DNA from: Flavobacteriaceae bacterium UBA3440
GTDB taxonomy: Bacteria > Bacteroidota > Bacteroidia > Flavobacteriales > Flavobacteriaceae
Reading direction: 5' to 3'
DNA: 9,096 nucleotides
NCBI GenBank assembly: GCA_002378585.1
Contig: DFSJ01000120.1
Location: forward strand, 1-9,096
The position numbers and the translations under genes were made by a program. Below the pieces are notes generated by a model. The model was not told the DNA's origin. It ran no database searches and saw nothing but the letters and a program-made list of their open reading frames with translations. Positions 1-6,216 of the stretch are shown here, piece by piece; positions within the stretch are counted from its first letter, which is position 1, and every line of letters starts with the position of its first letter.

Positions 1-59
1 GAGCAGGATGAAAAAAGAGCTATTAACAAGCCTGAAATAAGTGCAATTCGTGGATTCAT
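1..59 (-). CDS. Lipoprotein, N-terminal fragment (runs off the left edge)
   Basis: Reading the minus strand from the ATG at 59-57 gives 19 codons before the window ends: M-N-P-R, then a hydrophobic stretch ending in L-F-S-S-C. This is a complete bacterial lipoprotein signal peptide: a short basic start, a hydrophobic core, and a lipobox with Cys at residue 19. The protein would be exported by Sec, cut before Cys19 by signal peptidase II and lipidated. Nothing of the mature protein is visible, so no function can be given. A TAnnTTTG promoter element lies 43 bp upstream on the same strand, which supports the call. The gene is divergent from the PEGA lipoprotein gene. The alternative is a chance reading frame; the competing plus-strand frames here are short and featureless. 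Confidence 0.6.
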   Translation of the reverse strand, partial: MNPRIALISGLLIALFSSC

Positions 60-102
60 GTACTTTATTTGTTGGAAAGGTAAGGGCTAGTGCTTAATTG
101 TG

Positions 103-110
103 CAAATCTA
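103..110 (-). promoter_or_regulatory. Candidate -7 promoter element for the left-edge lipoprotein
   Basis: On the minus strand this reads TAGATTTG, an exact match to the Bacteroidota -7 consensus TAnnTTTG. It lies 43 bp upstream of the minus-strand ATG at 59. No TTTG is seen at the expected -33 distance, so only half of the promoter is supported. The surrounding gap (60-221, 162 bp) otherwise holds only a short imperfect palindrome at 128-136 and nothing else I recognise. Confidence 0.4.
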
Positions 111-221
111 CCCATAGGTCCTTTTTTCGATAATCGGAAAATTGGTTGCATGAACGAAAAATCAAGTAACAAATGAGTGTTATAGGTATCCTTGTCGGGT
201 AATCAATTAATCCAAAAACCT

Positions 222-674
222 ATGAAAAAACTGATTGTATCTTCATTGTCCTCTTTGTTATTACTGACCAGCTGTGCGACTATTTTAACCGGATCTTCTC
301 GAAAGGTATTATTGGAAAGCAACCCATCAGGGGCCGTGATTTATGTCAATGGCATGGAACGTGGAACTACCCCTACCCAAATTAAGTTAAAGGCAGATGA
401 TCGCTTAGACTTTCGTCTGAGGGATTTTAAAGATAAAGTGGTCGTGGTGGATTCGCGTTTTAATTTGGTGGCCATCATTAACGGAGTTTCTTTGGTAGGT
501 TGGGGCATAGACGCTTTAACCGGATCTTTGCGCCGGGTAAAAACCAAGTATATCAAGGTGGATATGGATGCGCAGTCTCTTGCGGTTCAGGGGTATCTGG
601 AACAAGGGAGGATTTCAAAAGTGGTGATCGATGAAAAGAATCAAGTCATTGAAACCATGATTGTATTGGATTAG
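222..674 (+). CDS. PEGA-type lipoprotein
   Basis: This encodes a predicted 150-residue envelope lipoprotein. Residues 1-17 form a signal peptide (M-K-K start, hydrophobic core) and the lipobox L-T-S-C puts the lipidated cysteine at residue 18. Residues about 30-58 carry the PEGA-like pattern: S-N-P-S-G-A-x-I-Y-V-N-G, then G-T-T-P-T. Such small beta domains are common in surface and S-layer-linked proteins. A second block, V-G-W-G-I-D-A-L-T-G-S (about 92-102), is typical of Bacteroidota lipoproteins of this kind. I chose the ATG at 222 over an in-frame TTG at 192 because 222 starts directly with the signal peptide and the extra ten residues look unlike one. The gene lies 39 bp before manA on the same strand but has no obvious functional link to it. 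Its exact role is unknown; structural or binding roles in the envelope are guesses. Confidence 0.85.
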   Translation: MKKLIVSSLSSLLLLTSCATILTGSSRKVLLESNPSGAVIYVNGMERGTTPTQIKLKADDRLDFRLRDFKDKVVVVDSRFNLVAIINGVSLVGWGIDALTGSLRRVKTKYIKVDMDAQSLAVQGYLEQGRISKVVIDEKNQVIETMIVLD

Positions 675-701
675 TCCAGTTAATTTCCATGGCGGTTTTG
701 G

Positions 702-709
702 TATATTTG
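702..709 (+). promoter_or_regulatory. Candidate -7 promoter element for manA
   Basis: TATATTTG matches the Bacteroidota -7 consensus TAnnTTTG exactly and ends only 4 bp before the manA ATG at 714. Transcription would therefore begin at or almost at the start codon. A clear TTTG at the -33 position is not present (TTAA is found there), so the call rests on the -7 box and its position. Confidence 0.5.
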
Positions 710-713
710 CCGC

Positions 714-1685
714 ATGAGTTTATATCCTTTGCGTTTTGCGCCAATTTTTAAGTACCGTATTTGGGGTGGAGAAAAACTGCGCCAGCATTTATCTAAACAG
801 TGCACAGGTGATTCAATTGGAGAATCTTGGGAAATTTCAGATGTACCTGGAGATGAAACCTTAGTCGCTGAAGGACCTCTTCAAGGAACCTCATTGCGCC
901 AGTTGATTGCTGAGTTTGGAGCTGATTTAATGGGGCAATCTGTCATTGATCGGTTTGGTGGGGAGTTTCCTCTATTGATAAAATTTATAGACGCTCGGAC
1001 GCCTTTATCGATCCAGGTACACCCTTCTGATGAAGTGGCCAAAGCTAAGCATCAATCCTTCGGAAAAAACGAAATGTGGTATGTGATGCAGGCGGATGCT
1101 GAAGCCTCATTGTTGGTTGGATTTGATGAGTCATTAACCCCTGCTGAGTTTGAAAAACGGATCACAACTAATCAAGTGCTCGAGGTGATGCACAGTGAAA
1201 CAGTAGTAGAGGGAGATACGTTCTATATTCCTACAGGTAGAGTACATGCCATAGGAGCTGGTGTTCTGTTGGCGGAAATTCAACAAACCTCTGACATCAC
1301 ATACCGTATTTATGACTATGATCGCGTGGACCCAGCTACTGGAACAAAACGGGAACTTCACATCGACCAAGCGTTGGAAGTGATTGATTTTAAGGTCCAT
1401 GAACAGTATAAAACAGCCTATTCAACCGCAGTAAATCAAAACACCCTTCTGGTCAAAAGCCCTTACTTTGAAACCTTTATGTGGTCGGTTTCTGGAACAG
1501 TTGCTTTAGATCTAACCCAGAGAGATTCATTTACCCTTTTGATCGGCGTTGGCGGTGAGGCCAGCGTGCATACCGCTAGTGGAGTTTATTCCATCAATTG
1601 CGGAGAAACTCTTTTAATACCGGCAGTTATCGATCAAGTTCAATTGGTTGGGGACCAAGCAAAGGTGCTTTCTGTGGGGGTATAG
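714..1685 (+). CDS. manA: Mannose-6-phosphate isomerase, class I (short type)
   Basis: This cytoplasmic zinc enzyme interconverts mannose 6-phosphate and fructose 6-phosphate, linking mannose use to glycolysis and feeding GDP-mannose and glycan synthesis. The 323-residue length fits the short bacterial form, which lacks the long insert of the fungal enzyme. The family motifs appear in order: G-E-S-W-E-I-S-D (36-43), I-Q-V-H-P with likely zinc ligands Gln101 and His103, K-N-E-M-W-Y with ligand Glu120, and R-V-H-A-I-G with ligand His178. The block E-I-Q-Q-T-S-D-I-T-Y-R-I-Y-D-Y-D-R (189-204) follows and contains the active-site Arg198. A C-terminal cupin-like part runs to the end. A -7 promoter box lies just before the ATG, so the gene probably has its own promoter rather than depending on the lipoprotein gene 39 bp upstream. 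Its last 59 bp overlap the oppositely oriented TolC gene. Confidence 0.95.
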   Translation: MSLYPLRFAPIFKYRIWGGEKLRQHLSKQCTGDSIGESWEISDVPGDETLVAEGPLQGTSLRQLIAEFGADLMGQSVIDRFGGEFPLLIKFIDARTPLSIQVHPSDEVAKAKHQSFGKNEMWYVMQADAEASLLVGFDESLTPAEFEKRITTNQVLEVMHSETVVEGDTFYIPTGRVHAIGAGVLLAEIQQTSDITYRIYDYDRVDPATGTKRELHIDQALEVIDFKVHEQYKTAYSTAVNQNTLLVKSPYFETFMWSVSGTVALDLTQRDSFTLLIGVGGEASVHTASGVYSINCGETLLIPAVIDQVQLVGDQAKVLSVGV

Positions 1686-3102
1686 CAGTGACAAACCAAG
1701 CAAGGTCTTTAATCGTTTTTGCTTTAGCTTCCCAGAGAAATGCGCCTAGGGATAACCGATTTATCTGGGCATCTATGTAGCTATTCTCTCTTGTGTTGAC
1801 CAAAAACAGAGAACTTTCACCATAGGACCATTTGGTCTGTTCAGCGTTCAACAGGGTTTTATAGTCCTCTGCTATGGCTTGGTTTAGCTCAAATTGCGTT
1901 TCTAGAGAGGCAACTTGCTGAATCTGACCGGTAATTTCATTAGTCCATTCTTGTTGTGTATACGCGAGATTCCACTGCTGCTGCTCAATTTTCGCTTGAA
2001 TGGATTGTATGCCACCTCTTTCTTTTCGCCACAACAAAGGAATCTGAACAGTCAAGCCGGCTACCTGATTGTTGTTGTCCATCCAGTTTTGAGGAACAAC
2101 AGCTTCTGTGGATAATCTTTGGTAATTAAAATTCACTTGAGGTTTAATCGCATCCCGAAGTAGTTTTCTATCTACTTGGCTTTCAGCAATTTTAGCTCTT
2201 AAATAATCCATTTTGGGATGATTGAGCACGGTCTGGGCTACATCGATACCCTCAATCACCAACCAACGCTCCAACACTTCATCCAAGCTGTCTTCCGGGA
2301 TAAGTTCAGGGGCTAAAACCAAGGGGCGCCCTTGTTCATCCCATAAAAAATTGGACACCTCCAAGGTCTTTTTGATCAGCTCTATTTTTGCTTGTTCTCT
2401 CTGGAGATTTCTGTTTTGCACCACGATAGAGGCCTCTAACCGTTCAATTTCAGGTTTATCCCCTTGAAGCACTTGTTGTTGAACACCCGCTAGGCGAAGT
2501 TCCGCATTGGCTTGCATTTGATCGTAGAGATTTAGTTTTTGATGTGCTGCAATCCAATTTCCATAGGCCTGACTCGCCCGAAAAAGCAATTCGTTATAGG
2601 CAAGTACCTGTTCGGCTTGTGTTTGTGTTTGGGCAATTTTTGCTTTTTTGAGTTCAGCCATTCGCTCATTGATCCAAAATCCAGCACCCAGAGGGATGCT
2701 GATTCCTGCGTAATAAAGTCCTTGATCTGGTGTTTTTTGTGATGGATCAACGTTTGTCCCAGTAATCTGATCACGCCCCGCAGTGAGCTCAATACCGAAC
2801 CACGTAGGTACGGTCAGGTAACTGCTTTGGGCCTCGTAATAAGAAACGCCACTTAATGTTTTACCACCGTCTTTCCAACCAACTTTTGGATCAAATGCTC
2901 CACGTGCTTTAAGAATGGCTGCTTGAGCAATCTTATTGTCCAGGCGCACTTGCTGGGCTATGGGGTGGTTGCTGAGCACTAGATCGAAATACTGAGCAAC
3001 CGTCATAACTTGGCTGTTTTCTGAGCCGGGTAACTGTGCCGATAAGGGGAGACATATCGCCAACCACATCCATAAAGCAATCAGTTTATTTTTTCTGATC
3101 AT
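1627..3102 (-). CDS. TolC-family outer-membrane efflux/secretion channel
   Basis: This is the predicted outer-membrane exit duct of the export system encoded by this operon. The 491-residue length fits the TolC/OEP family. A signal peptide spans residues 1-22, with likely cleavage at L-S-A before Gln23. The mature protein shows the family pattern: an opening segment around T-V-A-Q-Y-F-D-L-V-L-S-N-H-P, long alternating Gln/Glu/Ala/Lys-rich helices, and internal repetition in which the second half opens with L-N-H-P-K-M-D-Y-L-R-A-K. Beta-strand-like stretches lie between the helices. The start codon lies inside the last codons of the HlyD-like gene (17-bp overlap), so translation is probably coupled. 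It is the last gene of the operon. Its 3' end lies inside the manA coding region and I see no terminator hairpin there. The transported substrate is unknown. Confidence 0.9.
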   Translation of the reverse strand: MIRKNKLIALWMWLAICLPLSAQLPGSENSQVMTVAQYFDLVLSNHPIAQQVRLDNKIAQAAILKARGAFDPKVGWKDGGKTLSGVSYYEAQSSYLTVPTWFGIELTAGRDQITGTNVDPSQKTPDQGLYYAGISIPLGAGFWINERMAELKKAKIAQTQTQAEQVLAYNELLFRASQAYGNWIAAHQKLNLYDQMQANAELRLAGVQQQVLQGDKPEIERLEASIVVQNRNLQREQAKIELIKKTLEVSNFLWDEQGRPLVLAPELIPEDSLDEVLERWLVIEGIDVAQTVLNHPKMDYLRAKIAESQVDRKLLRDAIKPQVNFNYQRLSTEAVVPQNWMDNNNQVAGLTVQIPLLWRKERGGIQSIQAKIEQQQWNLAYTQQEWTNEITGQIQQVASLETQFELNQAIAEDYKTLLNAEQTKWSYGESSLFLVNTRENSYIDAQINRLSLGAFLWEAKAKTIKDLAWFVTAIPPQKAPLLGPQPIELDR

Positions 3103-4432
3103 TTTCTTTCAGGTTAGGTTGGTAATAGTTGGGGGGGAATCCGTTCAAGTTTCTCCACAGCTCAAACCAAATGGGCACATCATCCAGTAATGCCAATGTT
3201 TGCGCTCCTGAACCTACCCGCACTTCAGGCCAATCCTGATCTGGATCATCGGGAGCAATCAGCAAACGATACATGCCATTGGCGCTAATGTTGTTTTCAA
3301 TGGCCACTACTTTACCTCCAAAAGTTCCGTAAGAAATCCCTGGCCAGCCGCTAAATACGACCGTAGGCCATCCGTCAAATAAGATCTGTACGTGTGTGCC
3401 GATGCGCACAAGGGGGATATCTATGGGGCGGATGTATGTCTCTACAGCTAGGTCTACCAGCTCGGGTAAAATAGTAGCTACCTCCTCTCCTTCTTTTAGG
3501 GTTTCTCCAATACCTGCAGGGGCAATTTTATTGATGTAACCATCCCTTGGTGCAAGCACATAGCGCAGGTCTTTACGAGTTTGATAGTTCGACATCTGAT
3601 TTTGCAACTTGTAGACATCTGCTTCTGATTCAGACCTGTCACTACGGGCGCTCATCTGCTCACTTTCTGCTTTAGCGATTTTCTCACCGTACTCAGCCGC
3701 CAATCTCACCAAGTCTACTCGGGCATTGATGATGCTGTTTTTGCTGCTTAACCATTTGTTTTCCTGTGCAATTGTTTTGGCCTGTGCTGATTGAAACTTC
3801 AACTTTTTGTCTTCTACATCGGTAACCGCCTTGAGTCCTTGGTCAAATAAATTTTGGGTTCGGTCCAACTGTGTTTGCGCAATATTGCGTTCTAATTTGG
3901 CAGCTATGAGTTCAATACTATCGCTTTGAGCGCTGAGTTGTGCCTGAATTAATTTGTTTTGCGCCTGTTCTTTTTTCAGCGCCAACTCTTGAATCAAGGC
4001 AGATTTTTGATTGGCGAGCGCACTTACTTTGGCCTGGTAGGCGACTACTTTTTCATTTTTTGCATCTACCTGCCCTTGGGTACGCTCAATCAACGCTAGG
4101 TCAAAATAATCATCCTTAACCTCAGACATATACAGTATGGTATCTCCTTTTTCCACTCGATCCCCTTCACGCACATACCAGCGCTCTATACGTCCTGCAA
4201 TAACAGTTTGAATTTGTTGTGGTCTTTGGTCAGGAGTTAGCGTAGTCACGGCCCCTTTGCCCCGTATGTTTTGCGTCCAAGGAAGAAACAACAGAATCAA
4301 GATAAACACACTAAAACCTTTGAGCAATCGCGAAAATATTTTAAATCGTTCGGTGTCCTCCAGGCGTCTAAAAGAGCTAAACCCTTTCAGGTTTACTTTG
4401 TTTTTGAGAGAATTATTTGAAATTTCTAACAT
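3086..4432 (-). CDS. HlyD-family periplasmic adaptor (membrane fusion protein)
   Basis: This adaptor joins the inner-membrane ABC exporter to the TolC channel across the periplasm. Of its 448 residues, about 1-35 are cytosolic and basic. A single membrane anchor lies at about 38-53 (V-F-I-L-I-L-L-F-L). The first lipoyl-type half motif is at about 75-105 (I-A-G-R-I-E-R-W-Y-V-R-E-G-D-R-V-E-K-G-D). A long alpha-helical coiled-coil region rich in Gln, Lys, Ala and Glu covers about 110-288. The second lipoyl half is at about 290-322 (L-A-P-R-D-G-Y-I-N-K, then L-K-E-G-E-E-V-A). Beta-barrel segments with I-D-I-P-L-V-R-I-G-T-H-V follow. This order is typical of HlyD/EmrA-like proteins. The gene starts 11 bp after the ABC gene stop and overlaps the TolC start by 17 bp, so the three genes form one transcription and translation unit. 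Confidence 0.93.
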   Translation of the reverse strand: MLEISNNSLKNKVNLKGFSSFRRLEDTERFKIFSRLLKGFSVFILILLFLPWTQNIRGKGAVTTLTPDQRPQQIQTVIAGRIERWYVREGDRVEKGDTILYMSEVKDDYFDLALIERTQGQVDAKNEKVVAYQAKVSALANQKSALIQELALKKEQAQNKLIQAQLSAQSDSIELIAAKLERNIAQTQLDRTQNLFDQGLKAVTDVEDKKLKFQSAQAKTIAQENKWLSSKNSIINARVDLVRLAAEYGEKIAKAESEQMSARSDRSESEADVYKLQNQMSNYQTRKDLRYVLAPRDGYINKIAPAGIGETLKEGEEVATILPELVDLAVETYIRPIDIPLVRIGTHVQILFDGWPTVVFSGWPGISYGTFGGKVVAIENNISANGMYRLLIAPDDPDQDWPEVRVGSGAQTLALLDDVPIWFELWRNLNGFPPNYYQPNLKENDQKK

Positions 4433-4443
4433 AACTCGTTCCG

Positions 4444-6123
4444 CTATTGTTCTTCATTAATGGTGCCTGCCTCAATGTGCCAAACCTTGTCCCACAATCC
4501 TTTTTCGGGTTTGTTTTGACCCACCATAAGCAAGGTCCACGGCGCCTCTTTACGGGTTAAAAATGCTTTAAAGTAGGCGGCTTCTTCTTTCTGGAATACC
4601 TCTAAAAAGTGCTCCAACACCAATATTTTTGGTTTTTTGACCAACGCTCTGGCCAATAGTATCTTCCGCACCACCGATCCAGGCATTTGAAGGCCTTCTG
4701 ATTGAAGCGGTGTTTCCAATCCGTTGGGCCATTGATTCACCAAATCGGATAGGTGGCAGTCTGTAATCACATCCCAAATGTGCTCCTCAGAAATATCTGG
4801 ATGCATCATACTTATATTTTCTCGGAGTGTCCCTTCAAATAGTGTTTCTCTGGCCAATACTTTTCCTATTCCTTGATGGTATTGCGATCGTGGTATGGAC
4901 TCTAAGTGCCTGTCCTGCAAGGATATATGACCTTCTTGTGGATTGATAATCCCAAGAAGTAGTTGAATTAAGGTGGATTTGCCTGAACCATGTGCCCCGT
5001 ACAGGTAGTATTTATCTCCCGGCTCCAGGATAAAGTTGATGTTGCTGAGCAATCTGTTTTCCGTAAACCCAAAGCCAATATTATGCGCTTCAAGCTGCCA
5101 AGTCGTTCCCAGTTCCTTTTCCGACAATGATTGCTCTTCCATATCTTCCAATTCAATATCATTGATTTGGGCCAGCTTCTCGATCGAGGTCAATACATCG
5201 TAAAAGGTCTCTAATCCCAAGATGAGTTTTTCCACTGAGTTGATCATCAACAGTATAATGATCTCTGCAGCAACAAATTGACCAATATTCATCTGTTGAT
5301 TGATCACCAACGTACCCCCGATAAACAGTAAAGCCGCTGTGACCAAAGCTTTAAAACCAATCATCTTTAAGTATTGACGCACCAACACCTTGAAATGTTT
5401 TTCACGAGCATCTAGATAGCTGCCTATCAATACGTTGCTTTTATCCATGGCCCAGGTAGTCTTCCCGGATAGTTTAAAAGACAGTAGTGAACGAGCGATG
5501 TCTTGAATCCAATGAACAACTTTATACTTGTATTTTGATTCCAATAGACTGGTTTCTAGTCCTTTTGGTATGGAGTATTTAAATATGACCACCACCAGCG
5601 TGAGCAAAACAACCCCGTAGGCGATAAAAAATGGATGGTACAGGGAAAGCAGGATCAAACCAAATATAATTTGAAGCAATGCGGCACTGAAGTCAATCAA
5701 TATTTTTGTGACCCCTTTTTGTATGGTCAGGGTTTCAAAAAAACGATTGGCCAGTTCTGGCGCATAGCGACCTTGAAGTGCACTCCACTTCATTTTAGGA
5801 AATCTATAAGCGAGGTCAAAGGAGGTGCGCGTAAATATTTTTTGTTGCAGGTCTTCAGTAATGCGCAACTGCATCAATTGGAGTAACCCAACAAAAATTA
5901 CCCCCAACACCACTAAAATCCCCAGTAAAATCCATGAGGTGCTGTAGTCACCCATTTGAATAAAATTGACAATAGCCTGAATTCCCAAGGGAAGTGAAAG
6001 GTTGACCACACCGGCAAATAACGCGTAGTAAATAATTTGGGCGATGGTTTTTCGTTCTAAAGTAAGCAGCCTAAAAAACCGCTTTAGAATGGGTAATGGC
6101 TCGTTGTTTGACATTTTATCCAT
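4444..6123 (-). CDS. ABC exporter with fused membrane and (degenerate) ATPase domains
   Basis: This 559-residue inner-membrane half-transporter is the first gene of the export operon. Six membrane helices are visible at about 27-50, 63-84, 144-161, 164-182, 255-275 and 281-302, followed by a nucleotide-binding domain at about 341-559. There is no N-terminal C39 peptidase domain. Walker A is perfect (G-A-H-G-S-G-K-S, 376-383, Lys382). The other ATPase motifs are altered: the Q-loop Gln is Ala424; the signature is M-P-G-S-V (480-484) instead of L-S-G-G-Q; Walker B ends Glu504-His505 instead of Asp-Glu; the D-loop S-A-L-D is E-V-F-Q; the switch His is Gln536. The flanking A-R-A-L (491-494) and L-F-E-G-T-L-R-E-N-I (428-437) are kept, so the alignment is secure. 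The frame is open throughout, so this is not a pseudogene by frameshift. The start could also be the in-frame ATG at 6114. The substrate is unknown. Confidence 0.9.
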   Translation of the reverse strand: MDKMSNNEPLPILKRFFRLLTLERKTIAQIIYYALFAGVVNLSLPLGIQAIVNFIQMGDYSTSWILLGILVVLGVIFVGLLQLMQLRITEDLQQKIFTRTSFDLAYRFPKMKWSALQGRYAPELANRFFETLTIQKGVTKILIDFSAALLQIIFGLILLSLYHPFFIAYGVVLLTLVVVIFKYSIPKGLETSLLESKYKYKVVHWIQDIARSLLSFKLSGKTTWAMDKSNVLIGSYLDAREKHFKVLVRQYLKMIGFKALVTAALLFIGGTLVINQQMNIGQFVAAEIIILLMINSVEKLILGLETFYDVLTSIEKLAQINDIELEDMEEQSLSEKELGTTWQLEAHNIGFGFTENRLLSNINFILEPGDKYYLYGAHGSGKSTLIQLLLGIINPQEGHISLQDRHLESIPRSQYHQGIGKVLARETLFEGTLRENISMMHPDISEEHIWDVITDCHLSDLVNQWPNGLETPLQSEGLQMPGSVVRKILLARALVKKPKILVLEHFLEVFQKEEAAYFKAFLTRKEAPWTLLMVGQNKPEKGLWDKVWHIEAGTINEEQ

Positions 6124-6133
6124 GATTGCACTA

Positions 6134-6141
6134 CAAATTTA
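6134..6141 (-). promoter_or_regulatory. Candidate -7 promoter element of the ABC/HlyD/TolC operon
   Basis: On the minus strand this reads TAAATTTG, matching TAnnTTTG exactly, and it ends 10 bp before the ABC gene ATG at 6123. No good TTTG is found at the expected -33 distance; that region is occupied by an inverted repeat (6150-6168). The 5' leader would be very short and there is no evident Shine-Dalgarno sequence, which is usual in Bacteroidota. Confidence 0.5.
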
Positions 6142-6149
6142 ATAGTATT

Positions 6150-6168
6150 ACTATCAATAATAGATAGT
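6150..6168. repeat. Inverted repeat, possible operator
   Basis: ACTATC and GATAGT form perfect 6-bp arms around a 7-bp A/T spacer. The heptamer AGTATTA also occurs on both sides (6144-6150 and 6172-6178). The palindrome lies just upstream of the -7 element of the ABC operon, where a dimeric repressor would block RNA polymerase. It could instead be a weak hairpin at the end of the serine hydrolase transcript, but the arms are A/T-rich and no U-tract follows directly. No regulator gene is present in the window. Confidence 0.35.
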
Positions 6169-6216
6169 TTTAGTATTAATTTAACTCTTTTTCATTCGAA
6201 TATTTCTAATAATCAT

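Noticed and set aside
1..90. Plus-strand open frame from the left edge to a TAG at 88-90
   Set aside because: It is short and has no recognisable pattern, while the opposite strand encodes a complete lipoprotein signal peptide with an upstream promoter box.
187..194. TATCCTTG as a -7 element for the PEGA lipoprotein
   Set aside because: It has one mismatch in the conserved TTTG and no -33 partner, so it is too weak to list as a feature.
192..221. TTG start at 192 for the PEGA lipoprotein gene
   Set aside because: The extra ten residues before M-K-K-L do not resemble a signal peptide, and the ATG at 222 gives a standard lipoprotein start.
4444..6123. ABC gene as a pseudogene
   Set aside because: The degenerate motifs could suggest decay, but the frame is complete, the membrane helices and Walker A are intact, and coupling to the HlyD and TolC genes is preserved.
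6170..6216. Terminator after the serine hydrolase gene
   Set aside because: The sequence is A/T-rich with only short imperfect stems and no G/C-rich hairpin followed by a U-tract.
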